NCBI GenBank assembly: GCA_002717305.1
Contig: PBDH01000045.1
Span: forward strand, 1 to 18,932
Length of the DNA stretch: 18,932 nt
Origin: Gammaproteobacteria bacterium
Lineage (GTDB): Bacteria; Pseudomonadota; Gammaproteobacteria; Pseudomonadales; Litorivicinaceae
Direction of reading: 5' to 3'
The notes beneath the pieces are model-generated. The model was given only the letters and a program-made list of their open reading frames with translations, was not told the DNA's origin and made no database searches. Numbering within the stretch: position 1 is the first letter of the stretch; each line of letters opens with the position of its first letter. A program made the position numbers and the translations under genes. Of the stretch, positions 1 to 9,500 are shown one piece after another.

Positions 1-2661
1 ACTGGATGAGCCACCTATAACGATGTTGGCACCGCCTAGGTTATTGTTACGTAGAATAAAGTTGCCGCTGTTCAGTTTTTGGGCAAATACACCGGTCTGC
101 TCGGTTAACGCATTTATGGACGAAAGCAAATCATCATCAGATGTAAAACGGGTTAATGATTCTGTGTTGACCGATGGGATGCTATATCCATTGATCTGCA
201 GGCCAGCGCCAGCGTCGAGGCGAAATCCCTCTCGGGGAATCTCGATCACATTATGCGCTTGGACGCTCACACCCGAGTCAGCTAAGTCAATCCATGACTT
301 CACATCGTCGGCGGATAGAACACCTGATTCCCCAACTGTCAGAGCCCCCAGGGAGGCCCCATTGATCGAAACGTCACCATCGTCAATCACTACCCTGTCT
401 GTGCCAGCAGCGTAACCAATACCTCGTGTAATAAGTTTCGCCATGAATCGTCGATCACCAGACGCAACCCTGCCCTCATCGATCAGGTCTGACGAAACAA
501 AGTCACGACTTAAAGCCAGATTAGTACTGAGATCACTAGTAAAGAGCTCTGAGGTAATGCGCTTTGCGACCACATTTCGATCGTCTTCCAGGTCAGAGCC
601 ATTATTGAATGTTATAAGCTCCGAGACTCGAGCCGCCAATTCATCTGACGCGGTTCCCTGCGTCAAAGCATCAGAGAACCTCACCCGGAGTGTCTGAGCC
701 AGCCCGTTATAGTTCGTCTCCAATGTAGCCAATTCAACAGCCGAATCGCCCTGACCCAGGAATAATGTATTGTTGACCGCGGTGACGGTTCCTAAAGCTG
801 GATCTGCAAAGGCTGAATTGGTCACGCCAAGCCGGTCAAACTCGGTCGCTGGCTCTAACGTGAAATCGAGACCACCGCCACCAAAATCAGTACCAAATGG
901 TGCCTCAAAGAATAAACTATGCAGCGGTAATAGATCGGTCACTTCGACCGCCTCCGCTCTCGCCCCGTAGAGCAAATCAAAATCTTTGTAGCCTTCGAAG
1001 CCGGTCTGATTCAGATATGTATCGCTGTAAGTGGCGTTCGAGTTAAATTGCGGTAGGCTGTTGACCATTGACTCCAGCGATCCCAAAGCTCCAGATCCTA
1101 TGAGATGCCGACCGTCAGTCGTCATGATTTGCAGGGCGTTATCAGATCCCGACTCCGGGTCAAATAATAAGTCAATGCCTGATTTTCCGGCAGGTATTAC
1201 GGTTACAGGGGTCACCTGCGATGAGGTTACTGCAAGCGGCCGGCCGGTCTCTAAATCACTTAGGTCGAACCGCGCGCCACTGGGTAACTCAGTGATAGAA
1301 AAGGAGGCTTTTGGGTCAAATGTTCCGCTATTCGTCGCCGAGGGAGTTACCCGAAATAGAGAGGACGTCGCTATTTTAATACCATCATCAAGCGCTAGCT
1401 GGATTCCTTGTGCGGCCCCGGTATCCGGAGTCAAAGTAAACTGATCCCCAACATTTACGTTACCAGTCACCTGAATCGTCAGGTCGTTCAATTCCAACAG
1501 ACCCTGTTGATTTGAAAATTTTGTGGTTCCATCACTATCAGTCGAGTACCAGAGGTTACGCGAACCGTCGTATAAAACGGCGACCTGACTCGCCTTATAA
1601 TCTTCAGGATTGTTGACCACAACCTGAACCTCGTAATCTCCAGAGGATGCGCCACGATCGACATCAAAGCTCGGAACAACCTGGAAGTAGTCTTCGCCAA
1701 GATTTCCTTCACCATCGAGCCCGGTTACCTGAATCGCGTTTACTTCATCAACCAATACATTAGCTAAGGTATCCAACTCCCCAGTGACATTAACAAGCGT
1801 CTCGGAATAAAAACGTGCGTAACCAGCGACGCTTCCACTGGGCAAACCTGTTAAGGGTTCATTGCTCAGTTCACCCTGTAGCTTGTACTCTAGACGGCCC
1901 CGATCATTGGCCACAGGGTCGATGGCTAACGTAGAAGATTTAATCCCGGATACGATTCTTCCCTTCGTTGAAGACTCAGACAGGGAAACCGTGACCGAGC
2001 CTCGTTTGTCGAATGAGGTTCGTATTTGGACATATTCAGAGAGGTCTCGGAGCAACTGATCACGGCGGTCGAGCAACTCAGGCGCTTGATCCCTCTCAGA
2101 GCTTTTTTTCAGCATCTGCCGGTTGACTTCCGCGATCTGCTCCGCGAGCGAGTTAACTGACCTGACATCCGCCTCTAGCGCGGACAGTGATTGATCTCCT
2201 AGATCATCCAACTGGCTTGCAAGCCCATTGAAACGGGACGCCAGTGCCTCAGATTCGCGAAGCATTATCCCACGCAAGGCTGGAGAGGCTGGGTCGGTCG
2301 AGAGCGACTTCGCTGAAGAGAAAAACTTATTCAGTGCGGTAGTAAGCCCAATCTTTTCATCACCGAGTAAATCAAGTAGGCGGTTCGCATACTCAACAGC
2401 GGCGCCCTGCGATTCAAGGTCCGAGGTTGCCTGCTGCAGGGACGATTCCAAAAAACTGTCATATTGCCGGGCGACCCCGTCGAAGTAAGCACCGGTTCCT
2501 ATGAACCCATTACCGATATCCTTTGGTTGTGCTTGACGAATTTCAGTCGTCTGACGACTGTAGCCGTCTGTGCTGAGGTTTGCGATATTGTTCGAAACTG
2601 TAGACAGTGCTTGTTGCGCTACACCGATACCACTTGAACCGATACTGAGTAGATCTGCCAT
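1..2661 (-). CDS. flgK: Flagellar hook-associated protein 1 FlgK, enlarged, 3' end cut by window edge
   Basis: FlgK is the first junction protein between hook and filament; it is exported by the flagellar type III system, normally with FlgN as chaperone. The N-terminus is diagnostic: MADLLSIGSSGIG, then ALSTVSNNIANLSTDGYSRQ (residues 18-37), the heptad-rich D0/D1 segment of rod/hook family proteins. The frame is open from the ATG at 2661 to position 1, giving 887 codons without a stop and without the conserved FlgK C-terminus, so the protein is much longer than the roughly 550 residues usual for the family. No cysteine was seen. Residues about 820-887 look like a flagellin-IN module (INALTEQTGVFAQKLNSGNF, then LRNNNLGGANIVIGG). 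The ATG overlaps the flgJ stop (TGATG), behind a GGGGGTGAT ribosome site in the flgJ tail. The family call is firm; total length is unknown. Confidence 0.95.
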   Translation of the reverse strand, partial: MADLLSIGSSGIGVAQQALSTVSNNIANLSTDGYSRQTTEIRQAQPKDIGNGFIGTGAYFDGVARQYDSFLESSLQQATSDLESQGAAVEYANRLLDLLGDEKIGLTTALNKFFSSAKSLSTDPASPALRGIMLRESEALASRFNGLASQLDDLGDQSLSALEADVRSVNSLAEQIAEVNRQMLKKSSERDQAPELLDRRDQLLRDLSEYVQIRTSFDKRGSVTVSLSESSTKGRIVSGIKSSTLAIDPVANDRGRLEYKLQGELSNEPLTGLPSGSVAGYARFYSETLVNVTGELDTLANVLVDEVNAIQVTGLDGEGNLGEDYFQVVPSFDVDRGASSGDYEVQVVVNNPEDYKASQVAVLYDGSRNLWYSTDSDGTTKFSNQQGLLELNDLTIQVTGNVNVGDQFTLTPDTGAAQGIQLALDDGIKIATSSLFRVTPSATNSGTFDPKASFSITELPSGARFDLSDLETGRPLAVTSSQVTPVTVIPAGKSGIDLLFDPESGSDNALQIMTTDGRHLIGSGALGSLESMVNSLPQFNSNATYSDTYLNQTGFEGYKDFDLLYGARAEAVEVTDLLPLHSLFFEAPFGTDFGGGGLDFTLEPATEFDRLGVTNSAFADPALGTVTAVNNTLFLGQGDSAVELATLETNYNGLAQTLRVRFSDALTQGTASDELAARVSELITFNNGSDLEDDRNVVAKRITSELFTSDLSTNLALSRDFVSSDLIDEGRVASGDRRFMAKLITRGIGYAAGTDRVVIDDGDVSINGASLGALTVGESGVLSADDVKSWIDLADSGVSVQAHNVIEIPREGFRLDAGAGLQINGYSIPSVNTESLTRFTSDDDLLSSINALTEQTGVFAQKLNSGNFILRNNNLGGANIVIGGSSS

Positions 2662-3134
2662 CAATCACCCCCGCCGATGCGGAACCGGCTTCGGTTCAAC
2701 AAAAATTGTTGTGTTGCCCCTTCAGGAAGCCGGAATCCGTCCGATCTAACGTTTAGGGGGAATGAATCAGATTCCCGACCATTAACCAAAAATTTTTGAT
2801 CACTGTTTTCTTGATCTCGGCTCTGGCCCTGCGACTGACGAATAAACCGCTCGACCATCTGGGCCAGCCCGGTAGATCCGCGCTCCGACATTGCCATCAC
2901 GATCTGTTGGTCGTACATCTGCTCGAAAGTTTCAGATGCATGGGACTCAAAAAGACCACCTTTTTCAATGGTCGCACGCATCGATTTCATCATCATCTGT
3001 AGGAACATCGCCTCGAACTGCTGCGCGGACTTCTTTATCGCGGCGTCATTTGATGCGTCACTCGCGGCCTTTGCCTTGAGCTCACCAAGGCCCGCGAAGT
3101 CGTACGATGATTTTGGTCCGATCGCGTCAGTCAT
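2661..3134 (-). CDS. flgJ: Rod-capping protein FlgJ, single-domain form without hydrolase
   Basis: FlgJ caps the growing rod in the periplasm. The rod-binding domain is clear: AQQFEAMFLQMMMKSMR at residues 37-53, a FEQMYDQQIVMAMSERGSTG stretch and GLAQMVERF near 89-97. The protein is only 157 residues; gamma- and betaproteobacterial FlgJ is usually about 300 because a glucosaminidase/muramidase domain follows. Here the chain ends after a low-complexity tail (residues about 100-157), and the stop shares its A with the flgK start codon (TGATG). A recent frameshift is therefore unlikely, because the downstream DNA is coding for FlgK. The start at 3134 likewise overlaps the flgI stop (TGATG), behind a GGTGGTGAT ribosome site. 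Peptidoglycan opening must be supplied by another enzyme. Confidence 0.92.
   Translation of the reverse strand: MTDAIGPKSSYDFAGLGELKAKAASDASNDAAIKKSAQQFEAMFLQMMMKSMRATIEKGGLFESHASETFEQMYDQQIVMAMSERGSTGLAQMVERFIRQSQGQSRDQENSDQKFLVNGRESDSFPLNVRSDGFRLPEGATQQFLLNRSRFRIGGGD
2682..2697 (-). other. Hairpin just upstream of flgK start
   Basis: GAACCG-AAGC-CGGTTC on the minus strand is a perfect 6-bp stem with a 4-base loop inside the 3' end of flgJ. It lies about 20 nt before the flgK ATG and just ahead of its GGGGGTGAT ribosome site. It could modulate flgK translation or mRNA processing. It also simply encodes part of the FlgJ tail, so chance is possible. Confidence 0.3.
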
Positions 3135-4255
3135 CAGATCACCACCAACTCAGCCCGAAGACTCCCCGAAGCCTTTAGTGCCTCCAAAATAGCGATCAGC
3201 GATGAAGGGGTCGCTCCGGTCTGATTAACCGCGTCGACGATTTCTTTCAGGTCTATACCGGGCTTAAATAAAAACATCTTATTGTTGGGCTCACTGATCC
3301 CCACCTCAGCGTTTTGAATCGCCATCGTCTGTCCCTGGTCTGCGAACGGGTTAGCTTGGCTTACCTCATTCGTTGCAGCTACGGTTACCGTGATTGGACC
3401 GTGCGTCACAGCGGCAGCCGTCACGCGAACATTCCTGCTAATCACGACCGTACCGGTGCGGCTGTTAATCACTACCTTTGCTGCTGGCTCTCCCGGATTG
3501 ACGTCGAGGTTCTCGATCAAAGATAAAAATGACACCCGAGAGTTGGGATCTTCCGGCGCGCGTATAGCAATAGATACTCCGTCAATTGCCTTCGCTGTCT
3601 CTTCGCCAAAAACAGTGTTCACCTTGTCTACGATCTCTTTCGCCGTTGTGAAGTCGCCTGTCCTAACATTCAAGACAATGTGCCGAGAGCGGTTGAAGGG
3701 AGACTCCACCATGCGCTCGACGGAGGCGCCATTGGGGATGCGTCCAGCAGTGGGAACACCGATAACAATCTCATCACCGGCACCATTCACCTCTACACCC
3801 GTGGACGTCAGTGGACCCTGGGCCAGCGCATACACCTCACCATCCACGCCGCGTAGGCGAGTCAAGATTAGCGTCCCGCCCCTGAGAGACTCGGCGGCCC
3901 CGATAGTAGATACGTTAACATCAATATTTTGACCAGGCTTTGCGAACGGTGGTAGGTCCGCCGTGACCATAACGGCCGCAACATTATCTGCCGCTATGCT
4001 TGTGGCCTGAACACCGGCAACGTCAAAATCTGAGATGACACCATCGACGTTGACACCCAGCCTGCTCAGGACCGAACGCAGCGACTGTCCCGTAAATGGA
4101 ACGTCACCGCCGTCACCGGTTCCGTTTAGTCCAACAACAAGGCCATAACCGATTAACTGGTTGGATCGGACCCCGGCGACGTTAGTCAGATCCTTAATAC
4201 GATCCGCGAAGGCCAAATTGGTAATTATTGCTAAGGTCAATAGTAACCAGCGCAT
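3134..4255 (-). CDS. flgI: Flagellar P-ring protein FlgI
   Basis: FlgI forms the P ring around the distal rod in the peptidoglycan layer. After a signal peptide (residues 1-17, cleavage after LAFA), the mature chain begins DRIKDLTNVAGVRSNQLIGY and continues GLVVGLNGTGDGGDVPFTGQ, the hallmark of the family. The C-terminal part has NKMFLFKPGIDLKEIVDAVN. I place the start at 4255 rather than at the in-frame ATG at 4279. The 4255 ATG follows an AGAGGA ribosome site with 7 nt spacing and gives a clean signal peptide, whereas the longer form would add eight residues (MALLEEKV) before the hydrophobic core and overlap flgH by 13 nt. The product is 373 residues, normal for FlgI. FlgA, encoded divergently at 13028, is the expected assembly chaperone. 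Confidence 0.95.
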   Translation of the reverse strand: MRWLLLTLAIITNLAFADRIKDLTNVAGVRSNQLIGYGLVVGLNGTGDGGDVPFTGQSLRSVLSRLGVNVDGVISDFDVAGVQATSIAADNVAAVMVTADLPPFAKPGQNIDVNVSTIGAAESLRGGTLILTRLRGVDGEVYALAQGPLTSTGVEVNGAGDEIVIGVPTAGRIPNGASVERMVESPFNRSRHIVLNVRTGDFTTAKEIVDKVNTVFGEETAKAIDGVSIAIRAPEDPNSRVSFLSLIENLDVNPGEPAAKVVINSRTGTVVISRNVRVTAAAVTHGPITVTVAATNEVSQANPFADQGQTMAIQNAEVGISEPNNKMFLFKPGIDLKEIVDAVNQTGATPSSLIAILEALKASGSLRAELVVI

Positions 4256-4266
4256 AACTTTTTCCT

Positions 4267-4935
4267 CTAAAAGGGCCACAGGCTAAACAACAAGTTAGTG
4301 CCCCAAGGGGTGCGCTGAGCGTTTGCGCTAGATCCCACACCCTTGTAGGTAATCTGCGCGCTCGCTATGCGCTTGGATTGCACTGAGTTGTCAGGCTGCA
4401 CGTCAGCGGGCCGAATGATTCCCTTCACTTGGATCACCTCTGACCCTGTTGAGAAGTTGACGATTTTTTCACCGCGGATAAGCAGATTCCCGTTGGGATA
4501 TATCTCAACCACTTGTGCGGTCATAGTTCCCTTGAACGTGGCGCTCTGGTCCAAGACCCCCGAACCCTCCGAACTAATCTCGTTCTCTTCCTGCAGATCC
4601 TCAGACAAAAATCCACCTGGGCTTCCCCATTTCGCCAACTGCAAGGGCGATAAAACGTCGTTCTTGGTTTTCTTCGATGCCTTATTGCTAGCCGTTGCGT
4701 CGGCGTCCATTGACTCGTCCAGCATGACCATAATGACGTCGCCGACCTGGTAGGTTTTCTTCTCACCAAACCAACTGTCAGCATTTGCACGATTGAAAAT
4801 CGAGCCTGTCGGAACAGACGATGCGACCCTCGGCTGTGGGACCACCGGCGCATATTCTGGCGATGGACCTGCGACCTTCTGTACGGCGCAACCCGTCAAA
4901 AACAGTACTAGAAAAATTATTTTAAACAAACGCAT
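4267..4935 (-). CDS. flgH: Flagellar L-ring lipoprotein FlgH
   Basis: FlgH forms the L ring in the outer membrane. It starts with a lipoprotein signal peptide (MRLFKIIFLVLFLTGCAVQK) whose LTGC lipobox puts the acylated cysteine at residue 16. Downstream are features typical of FlgH: the YQVGDVIMVMLDESMDADAT segment, the NEISSEGSGVLDQSATFKGT region, the YPNGNLLIRGEKIVNFSTGS segment and the VKGIIRPADVQPDNSVQSKR stretch. The length of 222 residues is normal for the family. It follows flgG by 11 nt, with an AAGGG ribosome site overlapping the flgG stop region, and precedes flgI by 11 nt. The outer-membrane ring implies a Gram-negative cell. Confidence 0.96.
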   Translation of the reverse strand: MRLFKIIFLVLFLTGCAVQKVAGPSPEYAPVVPQPRVASSVPTGSIFNRANADSWFGEKKTYQVGDVIMVMLDESMDADATASNKASKKTKNDVLSPLQLAKWGSPGGFLSEDLQEENEISSEGSGVLDQSATFKGTMTAQVVEIYPNGNLLIRGEKIVNFSTGSEVIQVKGIIRPADVQPDNSVQSKRIASAQITYKGVGSSANAQRTPWGTNLLFSLWPF

Positions 4936-4946
4936 CGATCAGCCCT

Positions 4947-5732
4947 TTAGAGGTTCTGGTTGAGGAATCGGAGCATTGAGTCGACCGAAGAGATAGCCTT
5001 CGAGTTGATCTCGTACGCACGCTGGGTTTCGATCATATTCACCATCTCTTCCACAACGTTAACGTTGGCCGCTTCCAGTGAGCCCTGGGAAATTCGGCCA
5101 GCGCCGTCGCTGTCCGGGTTAGTAACGGTAGGCGTTCCCGATGCGGATGTTTCTCTGTAAAGATTCTTACCCATCGGCTCTAGGCCAGCGTAGTTGACAA
5201 ATCTCGTCAGCTGCATCTGGCCAATGACTTCCTCAGCAGCGTTCCCGTATGGCTGGATCGTTACCGTCCCATCCTCTCCGACGCTGATGGACTCGGCATT
5301 GGCTGGGATTACTATCGATGGTTGAATAGGCATACCGTTCGCCGTAACTAACTCTCGGTCGACCGATAATTTAAATGAACCGTCGCGGGTATATGACATC
5401 GTTCCGTCCGGTTGCAGTACCTGAAACATGCCCTCGCCTTGAATCGCAAAATCCAACGCGTTCTTAGTCTGAATCATCGATCCCTGGTTGTAATTTTTCT
5501 CCGTGGAAACAATTCTCACACCAGTACCAATCATGAGACCTGTGGGAGAAATATTGTCTCCACCAGTCGAACCTCCGGCCTGACGAATGTTCTGGTACAA
5601 CAGGTCCTCGAAAACCGCTCGATCTTTCTTGAAACCGACGGTATTCACGTTGGCGAGGTTGTTCGATATGACACTCATGCGCATCTGCTGCGCATCGAGT
5701 CCGGTTTTACTTACCCAAAGTGAGGCTTCCAT
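4947..5732 (-). CDS. flgG: Distal rod protein FlgG
   Basis: FlgG builds the distal rod, the drive shaft passing through the P and L rings. The N-terminus (MEASLWVSKTGLDAQQMRMS, then SNNLANVNTVGFKKDRAVFE) and the C-terminus (NVNVVEEMVNMIETQRAYEI, then NSKAISSVDSMLRFLNQNL) are the paired D0 helices of rod proteins. The central domain includes YTRDGSFKLSVDRELVTANG. At 261 residues it is the standard size, in contrast with the enlarged FlgE and FlgK of the same operon. It has a strong AGGAG ribosome site overlapping the flgF TAG stop, 7 nt before its ATG, which suggests translational coupling. Confidence 0.97.
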   Translation of the reverse strand: MEASLWVSKTGLDAQQMRMSVISNNLANVNTVGFKKDRAVFEDLLYQNIRQAGGSTGGDNISPTGLMIGTGVRIVSTEKNYNQGSMIQTKNALDFAIQGEGMFQVLQPDGTMSYTRDGSFKLSVDRELVTANGMPIQPSIVIPANAESISVGEDGTVTIQPYGNAAEEVIGQMQLTRFVNYAGLEPMGKNLYRETSASGTPTVTNPDSDGAGRISQGSLEAANVNVVEEMVNMIETQRAYEINSKAISSVDSMLRFLNQNL

Positions 5733-5742
5733 TTAGTGTCTC

Positions 5743-6510
5743 CTATGACAACCTCAGCATGCTTTCGCCGCTGGTGTCGTTATCTTTCATTTCTCGGATA
5801 ATCTTGGTCTGCATCTCGAAGGAACGCATGTGATCGATGAACTTGACCAAGGTGTGCACTGGGCTTACGTTCGAACCTTCGATAGACCCTGGTGTTAACG
5901 ATGCGACACCCGTCCCCGGCTCAAAAACCTGATAATCTTGAGTGTTTGTAATTGGCTTAAAGAGGCCATCCTCCCGTCGAGCGAGATCAACATTTGTAGC
6001 GTCTCGGATACCTAGAACCGAAAGTATTTCGAATCCATCGGAGGGGAGCATCGGATCAAAACCAGTAATCCTCCCGTCAGAATTGATCTGGTATGAAACG
6101 CTGCCTTGCGGGAGTTGTATCGGCTTAAGCGAGTCATCTAGAACCAGGTGTCCCTCTTGTGTCCTGAGGAACCCCTCGGGATCGAGCTTCATGTCACCGC
6201 GTCGAGTCCATGCGATCTCTCCATTGTCCGCCAATACTGGCAGAACAGTTTTGTTATCCAGCGCGATATCGAGTGGCTTATTCGTCACGATCCTCGGTCC
6301 ATGCGCCAAGTCGATAAGTGGCGACGTGACAGCTCGAGGGAGGTACCGTGTATCGAAGCCATCACCCTCGGTACGGATCGCCCGGTTGGCGAGCTGGAAT
6401 GCCTTCTTGAAACCTGGAGTAGATACGTTCGCTAGTTCATGCGTCATATTCTGCCGGTCAAGTCGGTACTCCGACATCGCCATGTTTGCTGTGAATACCA
6501 AACGATCCAT
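5743..6510 (-). CDS. flgF: Proximal rod protein FlgF
   Basis: FlgF is a proximal rod subunit located below FlgG. The N-terminal helix region (MDRLVFTANMAMSEYRLDRQ, then LANVSTPGFKKAFQ) and the C-terminal region (SPVHTLVKFIDHMRSFEMQT, then KIIREMKDNDTSGESMLRLS) fit FlgF better than FlgG: it lacks the exact SNNLANVNT motif and ends MLRLS. The central WTRRGDMKLDPEGFLRTQEG block is the shared FlgE/F/G domain. The length of 255 residues is normal. The gap to flgE is 25 nt, the largest in the operon, and the ribosome site (GGGAA) is weaker than for neighbouring genes, so FlgF may be made in smaller amounts. Confidence 0.95.
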   Translation of the reverse strand: MDRLVFTANMAMSEYRLDRQNMTHELANVSTPGFKKAFQLANRAIRTEGDGFDTRYLPRAVTSPLIDLAHGPRIVTNKPLDIALDNKTVLPVLADNGEIAWTRRGDMKLDPEGFLRTQEGHLVLDDSLKPIQLPQGSVSYQINSDGRITGFDPMLPSDGFEILSVLGIRDATNVDLARREDGLFKPITNTQDYQVFEPGTGVASLTPGSIEGSNVSPVHTLVKFIDHMRSFEMQTKIIREMKDNDTSGESMLRLS

Positions 6511-6535
6511 AATGAATTCCCGCTAGCTCTCGCTA

Positions 6536-9500
6536 TTAGCTCCTGATGTTGATAATGGTCGAGGTCAAGGTCGATGACGTCTCAATCGCTTTTGCGTTGG
6601 CCTGGAAGTTCCGCTGTGCGGTAATCAGGTCAACCAGCTCTGACGTCAAATCGACATTAGCCCTTTCCCTTGCACCAGCACGGATCGTGCCAAATCCAGC
6701 ACCGCCAGGCTCACCGAGTGTCGGACGCCCAGATTCATTGGACTCTAGGAAGGTTGAGTCCCCCAACTGACGTAACCCATTAGGTGTCGAGAAAGTGGAC
6801 AATACGATTTTTCCTTTGAGATCCTGGGTGCCATTCGAGTACGAAGCTGTTACCAAGCCGTCATCTGCAATGTCCACCGCGACCAAAGAACCATTCGGCT
6901 GACCATTCTGGCTCTGCGAGTTCACAGAAAAGTCGCCCGAGAACTGAGTAGATCCAGCGTAGTCGATATCAATGTTGAGGGTATTACCCGAGCCACCGAT
7001 CACGACGTTATCGAGGGATATTCCACCGAGTGGAGACATCAGGTTACCAGCCGTATCGAAGGTCAACTCACCCTTGTCTAAGAACAGGGGACGAAACTCT
7101 GGATCATTCGTAAATTCTCGGCTTCCAGGTAATTCGGAAAAACCGGAAGTTATGTCAGTACTGTACTCACGGAACACCCCGTTCTCGTCCTTTGTCACGT
7201 AGATTGGCCGCCCGTTCGATGTCTGCTCCGAGACTGGTGGTCGATACGTTGAGGTCTGGCCAACACTCGAATCAATACCTTCGAGGCCATACCGCGATGA
7301 CCCTGATACCTGGAAGAACGAAGAATCCCCGCTGGTTCCAGAAGTGAACGTGAATATTTCGTTCGTCTGGTCAAAATCGACCACAACGCCGGATATTGAA
7401 TTTCCACGGTTGTCCTGCATCGCATTGATTCTGTTCTGAAGCGCTGTCTTGAAACTGTTCAAGTTGTAGTTTCCAACAGGCAGACGGAATGTTTCGGTTA
7501 CGTTATCGACGGTTACTGTGAACTGATTAGACAGGTCGTCGATGAAGAACGTCTCGTCCGGGTCGATACTCACAGGCTTACCAAACACCTTCGCGGCGGT
7601 TGACTCTACGCCTCTAACAGCTGTTGAGCCCTCCTCGGCGACGACTTCGAGCACGGCCGACGGATTATCGGAATCAAAGCCGAATAGGGTCTTGGCATCA
7701 TCGGAAACGTTTGTTATCCGAATGGCCGAGGTGTCGCCTGTGGTGCCGCTCGCGATTGTAAAGGTTCCACCAACTCCTCCCTCTTCGGTATTGGGAAGAA
7801 ACTCGACCAATACACCGTACCGCTGCTGACCCGAGTCTCTCGAAAGCTGTTCAGAACCGTTTGGAACAACCTCAGCCGGGTAGCGGCCCCTAGAGTCAAT
7901 CGTAAAGTCAGACGATTGGGTCGTCAGACCAAATAATGTGTTGGGTACCAAGCTTCCTGTGAGTGATGCCTCCGCTGGTACGTTTGTGATACGGAGCTTG
8001 CTTGAGTCATCCTCAGGTGAGAATACGAAGCCTTTTGACGCACGGCTGTACTCCACCGTAATGTGCGTATTTGTTGCCGCGCGGAGCTGGCTTGTTATCT
8101 CCGCCGCCAACGATTCCTCGGTGTACTGTGTGCTCGCGGGAATGAATACATCAACCACCTGTAACGGTGTAGACGTCTCCTCTGTACCGGTCACATCGTC
8201 GCCATCCGCGTCAAATAGCACGCGGAATTGGCGATTCGCATCAGAACTGACGTTGAAGAAACGCTGGTCACCAAACTGACGGTTAATCTCCTGCGTCATT
8301 AGCGCCGCGACTTCCTCTCCTGACAGCGCAGAATTCTCAGCGCGGGTCATCGCTGACAGATCGACCATGATCGCATCGGTCGCATTGGCGTCATTAGGAT
8401 CCTCGTCAATCGTCAGCTCAAAAGCCTGTGAAAGGTCAAACGCCTCCACACCATTGGTAGAAATTTGAGTAGCATCGCCTGCAGCTAGTGCAGTCACTAC
8501 GTCAGAAACGACACCGCTCAATAAGTTCTCACCACTGCTCAAGCCTGTCGGCTCTTCATCAACCGTAACCGTGAAATCTGTCCCGTCGACTCGGCTCACC
8601 ACGAACTGAAATGCATCAGTGGCAGAAGCAGAGATTCGATAACCCGTCCCCGCTGCCGAATTATTCAGAGCCTCCACGATTTCCGCTGTGGTTGGGGTCG
8701 AAGCCAATACCGACCCATTGGTCGTTGACGCTGAGTAGGAGGTCGTTAGTTGGTTTGAGTTTGCCGAGATATGCTCGTGAAGAGCCGCATCCCCGCTGAG
8801 AGAGTGGTCACCACCAAGCGCGACTTTGAAGTTGGTACCGTCAGCGCGTGTCACTTTTATCAGGTTAGCATTCAGGGTATTGTCACTCGCATCCTGCTCC
8901 AACTCAAAAGAATATTCCGTATTCGTCAGGCCAGTCGCCGTTGCGGATAATGCCGTGCCGTTTACCGATGAGATATTTTCGGTCAGAGCGACGTCCCCAG
9001 ATGCGATTGAGTTCCTGTTACCGAGCTTTAGAGTAAATTGTTGGGTGGTGCTGAAGCCCGAGTCCCCATCCGCCAGGGACGCGCCAGCACTTGTCATCAC
9101 GAACGTAGATGTCTCATCCACCGAATGAGAGGTCGTGAAACCCACTTTAAACGAGTTGGTTTCGTCAAATCTATCGTCACCAGACACACCATTGGTGACG
9201 ATGAGTTTGGTACCCGCCGTATTAGTCGCGAATACTAAATTTGAATCGGTTGCTGGGTTAGCGTTGAGATAACTGACGAGCGTCGCGAGGTCGACATCGT
9301 CCGACGCGACTCCAACAATCTGGTCACCCACGCCATCGCCAGTGAGTGCGACGGCTGTGCCAGCTGTCGCATCATTCGATGATGCAGCCAATTGAATGGT
9401 ATTTGCATCGACGACAATGACGTAATAGGTGCCGGCCGAAAGACCACTATCGGCAGTCGTAGCACTGTAAGTTACCTGGTCACCAGTAGTGTAACCATGG

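Noticed and set aside
2661..2800. A frameshift that removed the FlgJ hydrolase domain, or a sigma-28 promoter for flgK inside flgJ
   Set aside because: The flgJ stop is fused to the flgK start, so no hydrolase remnant can follow. The best sigma-28-like match here (TAAACGTT with ATTCCGGC) lacks a credible -10 box.
4256..4279. Longer FlgI start at 4279
   Set aside because: It adds MALLEEKV before the signal peptide and overlaps flgH; the 4255 ATG has the proper ribosome site and spacing.
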